DNA of 64,000 bases from F23-B02 sp963650165 (GTDB lineage Bacteria; Bacillota; Clostridia; Oscillospirales; Oscillospiraceae). The stretch spans positions 62,001-126,000 of the forward strand of contig CAVJKX010000003.1 in assembly GCA_963650165.1 (NCBI GenBank), given 5' to 3'. Below are positions 8,533 to 15,584 of this stretch, piece after piece; the stretch's first letter is position 1, and each line of letters begins with the position of its first letter. The position numbers and the translations under genes are program-made. Below the pieces are notes generated by a model. The model did no database searches and had not been told where the DNA came from. It saw only the letters and a program-made list of their open reading frames with translations.

Positions 8533-9645
8533 TTAATCGGTACGCTGCTGATAAAATTCGGACATTTTGTTTTCGGCCTGACTTATATCCAATGCAGACA
8601 AATGCGTGTAGATTTTTCGCATCGTGCCATAGTCTGACCAGCCGCCGATCTGCATTGCGGCTTGCTCGGGCATTTGGACATGATATGCCAATGAAGCGTA
8701 TGAATGCCGCAGTCCGTGCACGCCGAGACGGGGCAAGTTGTTTTTATCACACACATCATTTACCCAATCATAAACCGTAGATATATAGCAAGTGACTACT
8801 TTCCCATGCTTGTCCTTGACGGCGTTCAAAGCATAATACAGTTCAGGTATCATAATGGGAACAATTCGCGTTGACGAATTGTTTTTGTTGGTCGGCTTTT
8901 CTACAAGCGTCCAGTTCTCGCCGGGAACAACTGCGCCCGATACCTTTATTGTTTTCTTTTTGAGATCAACATTAGACCAGTCAAGCGCGGCAATTTCCGA
9001 GCGGCGCAGTGAATGAAGTCCAAGCAGGGCAGGTATTTCGACCGGCGTACCCTTGATTGCAGACACAAATATTTTTATCTGATCCGGCGTAAGGAAAACA
9101 GGGTCTTTCGGCACTATCTGCGGCAATGTCAGTTTCGGCAAATCTACACCGGCAGCTTTTATGGCAGGCGCGACAAGCCCCCAGGCGTTTTTCAGCGTTT
9201 TCGGGGAACAAACGAGGGCTTCGCTGTTTATCACCGTTTGCCAATCAGGTATATCGGCAATGGGCATGCCCATATATTTTTTAAATCTGTTTTTCTTGAC
9301 GGACTTATATCCGACGACCGTCGACGGGGACAGCACATTTTGCCTGACGGCAATGTAGTTATCAATAGCCGCTGCCAACGTCACATTTTCAGCCTTTTTC
9401 TTTACAGGCACGAATCCGGCGCGGATGGCTATAGCCTTTGCCTTTGCCTCCGCTTCGCTGTCCTCGATAACGGTCACGCCCTCGCGGCGCAGGTCAACGT
9501 ACCACTTCTGCCCACGCTTACGCGGCGCGGGTATTTTTATTTCATCTTTTCTTTTCCGTTCCTTTACGAGCTGTTCTCCGCAGTAGCAGCAGAACAGTGG
9601 ATGCAGCTCATCGGGGATTTCCGCTTTACACTTCCGGCACTTCAT
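8533..9645 (-). CDS. int: tyrosine recombinase/integrase
   Basis: Site-specific recombinase for integration and excision, 370 aa. A zinc-ribbon-like N-terminus (CRKC near 3-6, CCYC near 19-22) precedes an AP2-like arm-binding segment (RGQKWYVDLRREG). The catalytic domain shows R214 (HSLRRSEIAAL), H310-x-x-R313 (HGLRHSYAS), W336 and nucleophile Y346 (KIYTHLS). It lies 76 bp from attL and is read toward it. The start overlaps the end of the upstream HTH gene by 20 bp, so the two are probably cotranscribed. Confidence 0.95.
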   Translation of the reverse strand: MKCRKCKAEIPDELHPLFCCYCGEQLVKERKRKDEIKIPAPRKRGQKWYVDLRREGVTVIEDSEAEAKAKAIAIRAGFVPVKKKAENVTLAAAIDNYIAVRQNVLSPSTVVGYKSVKKNRFKKYMGMPIADIPDWQTVINSEALVCSPKTLKNAWGLVAPAIKAAGVDLPKLTLPQIVPKDPVFLTPDQIKIFVSAIKGTPVEIPALLGLHSLRRSEIAALDWSNVDLKKKTIKVSGAVVPGENWTLVEKPTNKNNSSTRIVPIMIPELYYALNAVKDKHGKVVTCYISTVYDWVNDVCDKNNLPRLGVHGLRHSYASLAYHVQMPEQAAMQIGGWSDYGTMRKIYTHLSALDISQAENKMSEFYQQRTD

Positions 9646-10186
9646 GTTTATCCCCCTTGAAATCGCATATAACAGTTTTCAGCGCATGAAGTATAAGAAT
9701 AATAGCTGCAATTACAACAACGCCGAGAAACGCCGCTGTGAGCGCTATGCCGTTCTGCTGGAATAGCCCGACGTTTTTGAGCGACATATCGAACAGAGCA
9801 TAGCCTATAACGGCGCACAGCAGCAGAGTGCACACACCGACGAGGGCAAATACCAATGTGCGGCTTATAGCGGCGAAAGTTCTGTAATGCTTTATCTGTT
9901 CTGCCAGCTTTGCGTTTTCAATTTCGAGTTTACGAATGTAGTTGCTTGTATCGGTATCGCGCAAGCCTAATGTTTCGTCGAGCGACAGGCCGAGAACGAC
10001 GCATATAGCAGCGACGCTGTGAAATGAAACTTGCTTTGCAGAACCGGCGGTTATGTTGCACACAGTGTTGTATGCAATGCCGGATTTATCGGCGATTTCT
10101 TGATTGGTTAGCCCCGATGCATCTTTAGCTTTGCGGATTTTGGCGAAAACCACAGACAAATCGGGAATTTCATAAGGCGATTGCAC
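9626..10186 (-). CDS. HTH (XRE-like) protein with two membrane segments
   Basis: 186-aa protein. The N-terminal 65 residues form an XRE-type helix-turn-helix (LTNQEIADKSGIAYNTVCNI). A short coiled-coil-like stretch follows, then two hydrophobic helices (LVFALVGVCTLLLCAVIGYA and AAFLGVVVIAAIILIL). A membrane-tethered DNA-binding protein is therefore predicted. The start is GTG at 10186, since an upstream in-frame TGA excludes earlier starts. Cotranscribed with the integrase. It may sense envelope state to control integration, but that is inference. Confidence 0.8.
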   Translation of the reverse strand: MQSPYEIPDLSVVFAKIRKAKDASGLTNQEIADKSGIAYNTVCNITAGSAKQVSFHSVAAICVVLGLSLDETLGLRDTDTSNYIRKLEIENAKLAEQIKHYRTFAAISRTLVFALVGVCTLLLCAVIGYALFDMSLKNVGLFQQNGIALTAAFLGVVVIAAIILILHALKTVICDFKGDKHEVPEV

Positions 10187-10206
10187 GGTTGAACATCATC
10201 TCCAAA

Positions 10207-10256
10207 ATATTATTGTTTTCGCCGAAACCATGTAAAAAGCATAATTTCGGCGATTT
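10207..10256 (-). promoter_or_regulatory. promoter and operator-like repeats of the HTH gene
   Basis: On the minus strand, TTTACA (10236-10231), an 18-base spacer and TAATAT (10212-10207). The spacer holds TTTCGGCGAAA, and a related TTTCGGCGATTT lies just upstream, with a third TTTCGG near 10270. The shared palindrome suggests autoregulation by the adjacent HTH protein. Confidence 0.45.
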
Positions 10257-10371
10257 CGTTGTAGATTTCGGCTGTGCAATCTGTTACGCTCGAATCGTAG
10301 CAGATAGACGGTTTACAAGGGATATCTGTTGCAAGTCCCGCCTCTGAGTTGCAGCAGGGGCGGGACGATCT

Positions 10372-10516
10372 GAAAAAGCAAACGCGAGACTTACAACCGA
10401 AGTTATAAATCTCGCGCTACACGGAAATAGGTGGGGTGACGTTTCCCACATCTCCAATAAAGGCGACGGCTGCCCGTTCCGTCCTCTATCTCCGTAAGAT
10501 ATACTATGTTATCTTC
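10372..10516 (-). ncRNA. putative structured small RNA, about 145 nt
   Basis: Transcript predicted from a consensus promoter at 10551-10523 to a strong terminator. The terminator arms at 10402-10416 and 10383-10397 form a 15-bp stem (with wobble pairs) closed by a UUCG tetraloop and followed by TTTGCTTTTT. Upstream small stems are visible: AAGATA/TATCTT, GACGG/CCGTC and GTGGG/CCCAC. There is no good coding frame; one 55-codon frame starts inside the RNA but would read through the terminator. It does not match a known RNA family that I recognise. A structured leader of the downstream HTH gene is the main alternative. Confidence 0.55.
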
Positions 10517-10522
10517 GGTTAA

Positions 10523-10551
10523 ATTATACTATCATTTATTTTCTGTGTCAA
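10523..10551 (-). promoter_or_regulatory. perfect consensus promoter TTGACA-17-TATAAT
   Basis: TTGACA at 10551-10546 and TATAAT at 10528-10523 on the minus strand, spacer exactly 17. It overlaps the last codons of the PBECR-like gene and points at the structured region. Confidence 0.65.
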
Positions 10552-10906
10552 TAGCGATCAGAGTTCCTTTTGCAATAAAATTGTTAACTCTGCGGTTGTT
10601 CAGCACATACAAAGAACGAGCGTAGAACCTATTGGTTTGAGAAACTCTTACCGCTACTTTTACATACTCATTATCTATCGTATATTCTTTTACATACTCG
10701 ATAGACCCGTCTTTTTTATTGCGACCGACATAATCGGGCGAACGTAGTATATTCTCAATGTCTTTGCCGTACTTTGCAAAATCTTCGGGATGAGAATTTG
10801 CCATATGTTCGACGTTTGAAAAACCGATGTAAATATTATGATCGTCTATATCGTCCAGCTCTAAAAGTGATTTTACGTTTTTGTTTACAAATCCGACTAT
10901 TCTCAT
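10532..10906 (-). CDS. PBECR-type (barnase/EndoU/ColicinE5/RelE-like) nuclease domain protein
   Basis: 124-aa free-standing protein. The pattern of a histidine near NVEHMANSHPEDF, then ILRSPDYVG, SIEYVKEY, VKVAVRVSQTN and FYARSLYVL resembles phage PBECR domains, a family of RNase-like toxin folds. The region is A+T-rich relative to the rest of the prophage. It lies between the lysogeny switch and the integrase, where cargo genes are common, and no adjacent protein antitoxin is seen. RNase activity is inferred from the family; the exact subfamily is uncertain. Confidence 0.6.
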   Translation of the reverse strand: MRIVGFVNKNVKSLLELDDIDDHNIYIGFSNVEHMANSHPEDFAKYGKDIENILRSPDYVGRNKKDGSIEYVKEYTIDNEYVKVAVRVSQTNRFYARSLYVLNNRRVNNFIAKGTLIAIDTENK

Positions 10907-11188
10907 TTAATATTCTCTTTATTGCTTTTGTAAGCACAATATTACCACTATTGGTGACAGAATTCTACTATTTTTCAACAAATTCGGCGCATCGCTTAAT
11001 AACGACAACCGTAGATTGTGTACATTGCCCATATAATTTGCCGCGCAAATTGCACAAAAACGCTGTTTTACGTTTGTGCATAACAAGAATGGACGAATAT
11101 ATGCAATTGTGCTAATATCTAAATCGGATAATAAATTATAAATCGTATCCAAACAAGCGAACGAAGAAAAATGGAAGGGAGAACAAAG

Positions 11189-11302
11189 ATGACAGCAAAA
11201 GAAGAACGGGAAATACTTATTAGGGAAATCGAACGACTGCTGAAAGATGCAAACAACCGCGAATTAAATTTTGTATACACTATGCTGCTTAATATGAAGT
11301 AA
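11189..11302 (+). CDS. 37-aa hypothetical protein
   Basis: Short helical, charged protein (begins MTAKEEREILIREIERLL). GGAAGGGAG lies 8-10 bases before the ATG. A possible promoter TGGACG-17-TAATAT (11090-11118) precedes it and a strong terminator follows, giving a one-gene unit. Similar short proteins with a REL...Y motif are frequent beside phage repressors in Clostridia. Function unknown. Confidence 0.55.
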   Translation: MTAKEEREILIREIERLLKDANNRELNFVYTMLLNMK

Positions 11303-11316
11303 ACACGGCAACAAAA

Positions 11317-11349
11317 AGACCGGCCTTTATTGGTCGGTCTCTTTTTTTA
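11317..11349. terminator. bidirectional terminator
   Basis: Nine-base stem AGACCGGCC/GGTCGGTCT followed by CTTTTTTT and preceded by AAAAA. It serves both the 37-aa gene and the convergent repressor gene. Confidence 0.8.
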
Positions 11350-11725
11350 TATTTTCGACTTCGGCTGCGAGTTCAAGCAGCTTTTTTTCAAACAGTGCCC
11401 ATTCGTCCGGCGTTGTCCGCGCAAGCACTGTTACAAACGCCTGCTGTATTGGCGATCCGCTTTTTAATACGCTGCCGAGAAAATCGGTTATTTCATCGCT
11501 TCGTTTTTTTGGCACGAACGGTTCACCGATGCCAGAACGTAGCCAGCCTTCATCTACATTAAATTCACGGCTTATATCTTTTATAGTTCTATCACCCGGT
11601 ATACGTCCACCAGTTTCAACAAGACTTATAAAATTTTTTGAAAGCCCGATCTTTTCTGCGAATTCGGTTTGTGACAATCCCGCGTTCGTTCTTATATAGC
11701 GTATGCGGCTATTAATGTCATTCAT
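11327..11725 (-). CDS. CI-like phage repressor (XRE family)
   Basis: 132-aa repressor. Its N-terminal HTH contains AGLSQTEFAEKIGLSKNFIS. The segment NVDEGWLRSGIGEPF is typical of small Firmicutes phage repressors, and the C-terminus is a helical, likely dimerising tail. No LexA-like serine/lysine protease motif is visible, so RecA-driven self-cleavage is unlikely. The start at 11725 is fixed by AAAGGGGGTG. It is divergent from the early operon across three operator-like repeats. Confidence 0.85.
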   Translation of the reverse strand: MNDINSRIRYIRTNAGLSQTEFAEKIGLSKNFISLVETGGRIPGDRTIKDISREFNVDEGWLRSGIGEPFVPKKRSDEITDFLGSVLKSGSPIQQAFVTVLARTTPDEWALFEKKLLELAAEVENIKKETDQ

Positions 11726-11750
11726 TTTTTCACCCCCTTTGTCTAAATAG

Positions 11751-11857
11751 ATAATATCACGCTTGTCACACTGTGTCAAACAAAAATTTTAATTTTTTTA
11801 TCCTTGATGGTTGACAAGTGGTCAAAATGATGCTATATTAGTCACACAGGGTCAAAC
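11751..11857. promoter_or_regulatory. divergent lysogeny switch: two promoters and three operators
   Basis: Leftward promoter: TTGACA (11779-11774), 17-base spacer, TATTAT (11756-11751). Rightward promoter: TTGACA (11811-11816), 17-base spacer, TATATT (11834-11839). Three related inverted repeats sharing GTCA/TGAC half-sites lie at 11764-11780, 11811-11827 and 11841-11856. The first overlaps the leftward -35, the second the rightward -35, and the third follows the rightward -10. This is the layout of a CI/Cro switch. Confidence 0.8.
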
Positions 11858-11889
11858 AGCCACAACACACAAAGGGGGGGGGTGAAAAC

Positions 11890-12039
11890 ATGAGTGAAAA
11901 AGAAAAACAGACCATTAAGACGATGGCAGACATCTTCGATAAGCTGCCCGCAGACAAGCAGCAGTATTTCAACGGTTACGCAAACGGCGTAGCAGATATG
12001 GTAGCGGCACAGGCCGAGAAGAACGAGAAAGGAGAATAA
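11890..12039 (+). CDS. 49-aa early phage protein
   Basis: First gene of the rightward early operon. An acidic/helical small protein containing MADIFDKLPADKQQYFNGY. The ribosome site is the run of G residues before GGTGAAAAC. Its position and size suggest a small regulatory or excision-related protein, but no HTH is clear. Confidence 0.65.
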   Translation: MSEKEKQTIKTMADIFDKLPADKQQYFNGYANGVADMVAAQAEKNEKGE

Positions 12040-12040
12040 G

Positions 12041-12283
12041 ATGCCGAGAACGCGGCTTGACAAGGTACAGCGAGACCCACTAAAAGAGCTTGTGTTGGGC
12101 AGAAAAAGTGCAATGAAGCTAAGCGAGGTCAAGCTTGCTGCCAAAATGGGCATAAGCGTAGGACGTTACCGTTCGATGATGGGCGGAGCGTCGGATGCCT
12201 GGAAGATCGGCGAGGTCAAAGCGCTGTCAAAGGCGCTGGATGTGCCGATAGACGAAATGAGGGCGCTTGTAGGCAAGTGCTGA
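12041..12283 (+). CDS. Cro/regulatory HTH protein
   Basis: 80-aa DNA-binding protein. LAAKMGISVGRYRSMM then an ALSKALDVPIDEM tail gives an XRE-like HTH. It starts one base after the previous stop codon, with GGAG upstream. As the second gene beyond the early promoter it is the likeliest Cro counterpart of the CI-like repressor. Confidence 0.7.
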   Translation: MPRTRLDKVQRDPLKELVLGRKSAMKLSEVKLAAKMGISVGRYRSMMGGASDAWKIGEVKALSKALDVPIDEMRALVGKC

Positions 12284-12299
12284 AAGGGGAAAAGGACAA

Positions 12300-12437
12300 A
12301 TGATACTTTTGTGGTTCTGCATGGCAGTAATGGGCGTTGTGCTGACCATCGGCGGCATAATTTCCGCTATGGTGTGGTTTGCCAACAAGGCCGAAGAGGA
12401 GTGCGCCAAACGGCGCGGAAGATACACATTCAAGTAA
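12300..12437 (+). CDS. 45-aa single-pass membrane protein
   Basis: One hydrophobic helix (FCMAVMGVVLTIGGIISAMV) followed by a charged tail. AAGGGGAAAAGG precedes the ATG. Unknown function. Confidence 0.6.
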   Translation: MILLWFCMAVMGVVLTIGGIISAMVWFANKAEEECAKRRGRYTFK

Positions 12438-12449
12438 GGAGACACAACA

Positions 12450-12977
12450 ATGAACAATCTATATTGGGTAGACAACAAGATCATGAAGCTGTATGACCGC
12501 TTCACAGATCCCGAAACCGGCGAGCTGTGCGACTGGAAAGACGCAGAGACCGGCGAGGTCATAGCACCGGCAGAGGACTTCTGTAAGCAGCTCGCGGCAC
12601 TCGACATGGAGCGCAGGGACGTTATCGAAAACCTGCTGCTGGGCTACAAGAACAATGCAGCAGAGGCAGAGGCCATCAAGGCCGAGACAAAGCGCCTGAC
12701 GGCGCGTATGAAGGCCTGCGAGAGGCAGGCAGAGCGCTACAAGGCTGCGGCTGAGGATGCGCTGGGCGGCGAGAAGTTTTCGACCGCAAGGGTCGCGGCG
12801 ACGTGGCGCAAAAGCACCATAGCGGCAAGCGACGATGAGAGCATCGCCCCCGACGAGTACATGAAGGTCACGGTAACGAAGAAACCGGACAAGAATGCAA
12901 TCAAGGCCGCTATCAAAAACGGCGCAGAGGTTTCCGGCTGGCGTTTGGCCGAAAACATGACCATGAGCGTGAAGTGA
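12450..12977 (+). CDS. Siphovirus Gp157 family protein
   Basis: 175-aa protein with a helical centre rich in Ala/Glu/Lys and the Gp157 C-terminal pattern (VAATWRKSTIAAS, IPDE-like APDEYMKV, then KPDKNAIKAAIKNG and VSGWRL). In streptococcal phages Gp157 has been linked to host resistance and in many phages it sits with recombination genes, as here. AAGGAG lies before the ATG. Confidence 0.85.
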   Translation: MNNLYWVDNKIMKLYDRFTDPETGELCDWKDAETGEVIAPAEDFCKQLAALDMERRDVIENLLLGYKNNAAEAEAIKAETKRLTARMKACERQAERYKAAAEDALGGEKFSTARVAATWRKSTIAASDDESIAPDEYMKVTVTKKPDKNAIKAAIKNGAEVSGWRLAENMTMSVK

Positions 12978-12985
12978 GGTGCGGC

Positions 12986-13630
12986 ATGGATAATATGACT
13001 TTTTACGACTACGGCCGCAAGGTGCCGGAGTGTGCGCTCAAGCCCATCAAGGGCGGCAGGCTCAGCGGCATGAGCGATATAAATCCCATGTGGCGTATCA
13101 AGACGCTTACCGAGCTGTTCGGACCGTGCGGCATCGGCTGGTGGTACGACATTATCGACAAGCGCCTTGAGCACGATCCAATAACCAAGCAGACTGCGGC
13201 GTTTGTGGAGATCAAGCTACACTACAAAGACCCTGAGACGGGCGCGGAAAGTCACGGCATCCCCGGTCTGGGCGGCGCAAGCTTTGTAGCGCAGGAGCGC
13301 GGCGGCGCGTATATGTCAGATGAGGCGGAAAAGATGGCCTTAACGGATGCGATAAGCGTTGCGGCAAAGGCGCTGGGCATTGCAGCCGACGTGTACTTTG
13401 CAAAGGACAGAACGAAGTACGACACCGAACCGCAGGAGCTGCCGCCCAAGCCGAAGGACGAGCCGAAGAAACCCGCGATAAGTCTCAAATGCGAGGAATG
13501 CGGCATGTTTATCGAGGACTACATAGCGCAGGACGGCTCAAAGACGAGCGCTTTGAAGATAGCAAAGCTTACACAGCGCAACACCGGCAAATGCCTCTGC
13601 AAAAGCTGCTATGAGGGCTGGAAGCGATGA
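12986..13630 (+). CDS. Rad52-like single-strand annealing protein (putative)
   Basis: 214-aa protein. LTELFGPCGIGWWYDI, AFVEIKLHYKD, PGLGGASFVAQERGG, and KMALTDAISVAAKALGI form the core of the Rad52/Sak-like phage annealing proteins. The C-terminal part has four cysteines in two pairs (CEEC and CLCKSC), a likely zinc ribbon. GAGGTG precedes the ATG at 12986, and an in-frame GTG at 12974 overlaps the previous gene. It lies between Gp157 and a NinB-like gene, supporting a recombination role. Confidence 0.7.
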   Translation: MDNMTFYDYGRKVPECALKPIKGGRLSGMSDINPMWRIKTLTELFGPCGIGWWYDIIDKRLEHDPITKQTAAFVEIKLHYKDPETGAESHGIPGLGGASFVAQERGGAYMSDEAEKMALTDAISVAAKALGIAADVYFAKDRTKYDTEPQELPPKPKDEPKKPAISLKCEECGMFIEDYIAQDGSKTSALKIAKLTQRNTGKCLCKSCYEGWKR

Positions 13631-14151
13631 AGGCCACGTTACACGATCTGAGCTTCACGATGGACGGTGCACAGGTGATATCCTTCCGCACGGCGGAGGA
13701 CTGCCGGGCACTGTATGAACAGCTCAAAGGCCGTGAACTGACGGTGACCGCGAAGAAATTCCACAAGGCGCGGTCACTGAACGCAAACGCCTATGCATGG
13801 GTGCTGCTCGATCAGCTTGCCGAGAAGATGCACACGGCAAAAGAAAGCCTTTACAGAGGCTATGTGCGCAACATCGGCGGCAACAACGATAATCTGCTCA
13901 TGAGCGACGAGGCCGCAGGGCGCTTCTGCATCGCGTGGCAGAGCTACGGCTTGGGCTGGGTAACGGATGTCAAGCCAAGCGGCGCAAAGGGCATGAGCTT
14001 AGTTACGGCCTACTACGGCAGCAGCACATACGACACGGCGCAGATGGCGCGGCTAATAGACCTTATCGTGCAGGACTGCCGGAACGTCGGGATAGAGACG
14101 AAAGACCCGAACGACATTGAAAGCATGCTGGAGGCGTGGGATGGCAGATAG
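13627..14151 (+). CDS. NinB-like phage recombination protein (putative)
   Basis: 174 aa. The segment KARSLNANAYAWVLLDQLAE parallels the RSLDQN core of lambda NinB, and QMARLIDLIVQDCRNVGIET matches its C-terminal helix. It also contains the YYGSSTYDTA motif common to Clostridia phage versions. It overlaps the annealing-protein gene by 4 bp. The similarity is by eye and moderate. Confidence 0.5.
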   Translation: MKATLHDLSFTMDGAQVISFRTAEDCRALYEQLKGRELTVTAKKFHKARSLNANAYAWVLLDQLAEKMHTAKESLYRGYVRNIGGNNDNLLMSDEAAGRFCIAWQSYGLGWVTDVKPSGAKGMSLVTAYYGSSTYDTAQMARLIDLIVQDCRNVGIETKDPNDIESMLEAWDGR

Positions 14152-14419
14152 CATCATGCAGAGCGAAAAGGCCTGCTTTATCACCGGCAGCACAACAGGG
14201 CTGCACAAGCACCATGTGTGGGGAGCTGGGCGACGCAAAGCCGCCGACGAGTGGGGCTGCTGGGTGTGGCTGCGGTACGACTGGCACAACGGCGCAAGCT
14301 ACGGAGTGCATTTTAATCACGATCTTGACACAAGGCTCAAGCGGCAGTGCCAGGAGCAATTTGAAGGACTGTACGGACACGATAAATTCATGGAAGTGTT
14401 CGGCAAATCATGGTTATAA
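14141..14419 (+). CDS. HNH-like small nuclease (putative)
   Basis: 92 aa. CFITGSTTGLHKHHVWGAG has the Cys...His-His arrangement of a His-Me finger core, and YDWHNGASYGVHFNHD supplies further histidines. The C-terminus FMEVFGKSWL is typical of this phage family. The ATG at 14141 overlaps the NinB-like gene by 11 bp. Catalysis has not been shown for this family to my knowledge. Confidence 0.55.
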   Translation: MADSIMQSEKACFITGSTTGLHKHHVWGAGRRKAADEWGCWVWLRYDWHNGASYGVHFNHDLDTRLKRQCQEQFEGLYGHDKFMEVFGKSWL

Positions 14420-14431
14420 GGAGAAAAGACA

Positions 14432-14830
14432 ATGTTGAATGCAGTGACAATCGCAGGGCGGCTCACAAAGACGCCTGAGACGAGATACACCAGAACGAAT
14501 ATCCCTGTTGCATCGTGGTCTGTAGCCTGTCAGAGGGACTATGCAGGCGCGGAGGGCGGACAGCCCAAGACAGACTTTATCATGTGCGAGGCATGGCGCG
14601 GCACGGCGGAGTTCGTCGGCAAATACTTCGGCACCGGCGACATGATCATCGTGCAGGGCAGACTGCAAATAGATGAGTGGACGGACAACGAGGGCAAGCG
14701 CCGCGTGACAAACAAGGTAGTTGCCGAACATGTCTACTTCGGCGGCAGCAAACGCAGCAATCAGGTTGCGGACATAAGCGCCGCAGACTTCGAGGAGCTG
14801 GACGAGAGCGGCGACAATTTGCCGTTCTGA
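14432..14830 (+). CDS. ssb: single-stranded DNA-binding protein
   Basis: 132 aa with one OB fold starting MLNAVTIAGRLTKTPETRYT and containing WRGTAEFVGKYF and GRLQIDEW. The acidic tail ends in DNLPF, the usual partner-binding tip. AAGGAG is 10 bases before the ATG. It protects ssDNA during phage replication and recombination. Confidence 0.92.
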   Translation: MLNAVTIAGRLTKTPETRYTRTNIPVASWSVACQRDYAGAEGGQPKTDFIMCEAWRGTAEFVGKYFGTGDMIIVQGRLQIDEWTDNEGKRRVTNKVVAEHVYFGGSKRSNQVADISAADFEELDESGDNLPF

Positions 14831-14846
14831 GGTGTGGGTGTAGGTA

Positions 14847-15584
14847 ATGGCAAAAAAATATGTCAAGGCCTATTTCGATTGGATCGAGCAAATGTCAGCC
14901 CTGTCAGATGCTGAAAAAGGACGGCTATTTACCGCCATACTTGAATATGCGCGGTCAGGTCGTGAACCTGAAAACAGCGGACGGGAAGGGCTTGTGTTTC
15001 CGACATTCAAGGCGACATTAGACCGAGAAGCTAAAACTGCTGCTATTAACGCTGAAAACGGTGCCAAAGGCGGCAGACCAGCAAAACCGGATAAAACCGA
15101 AAATAACCGAACCGAACCGACAGAAACCGAAAATAACCGAACGAAAGCGAAAGAAACCGAGCAAAAGCCTACTAATAACACAAGACATAAGACACAAGAC
15201 ACAATGACACAAGACATAGGACAAAAGACACAAGACAATAGCGCGCGTACGCGCAATGCTGACGCATTTGCCGCTTTCGCGGCGGGTGATGAGGAGCTTT
15301 TGTCAGTCTTGAAAGAGTTTGAAAAGATGCGCAAGAGCATCAAAAAGCCGCTTACAGACGGCGCAAAGGAGCGCTTGACCGCAAAGCTGAAAGCCGATTT
15401 TGCTCCTGAGCTCTGGAAACCGATACTGCTGCAAAGCATTGATAAGTGCTGGCGGGACATTTACCCGCTCAAGGAGCGCGAGATGCAGCAGCGCGGCGTG
15501 ATAGAGCACACGGAAAGAGCAAGCTCCGATCAGCTCGAGCAGCTCAAAGCAGTGTACGCAAAAGTGAAAGGGGAACAAACATGA
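14847..15584 (+). CDS. DUF6291-type replication protein (putative)
   Basis: 245 aa. The N-terminal 60 residues (FDWIEQMSALSDAEKGRLFTA, EYARSG) match the DUF6291 domain of phage replication-region proteins. A low-complexity Thr/Glu/Asn/Lys linker follows (near 75-130, with repeated TENNRT). The C-terminal helical domain near 145-210 has WKPILLQSIDKCWRDIYPL. A replisome-organiser role is plausible from position, just after SSB, because no polymerase or helicase is present in this prophage. Confidence 0.65.
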   Translation: MAKKYVKAYFDWIEQMSALSDAEKGRLFTAILEYARSGREPENSGREGLVFPTFKATLDREAKTAAINAENGAKGGRPAKPDKTENNRTEPTETENNRTKAKETEQKPTNNTRHKTQDTMTQDIGQKTQDNSARTRNADAFAAFAAGDEELLSVLKEFEKMRKSIKKPLTDGAKERLTAKLKADFAPELWKPILLQSIDKCWRDIYPLKEREMQQRGVIEHTERASSDQLEQLKAVYAKVKGEQT

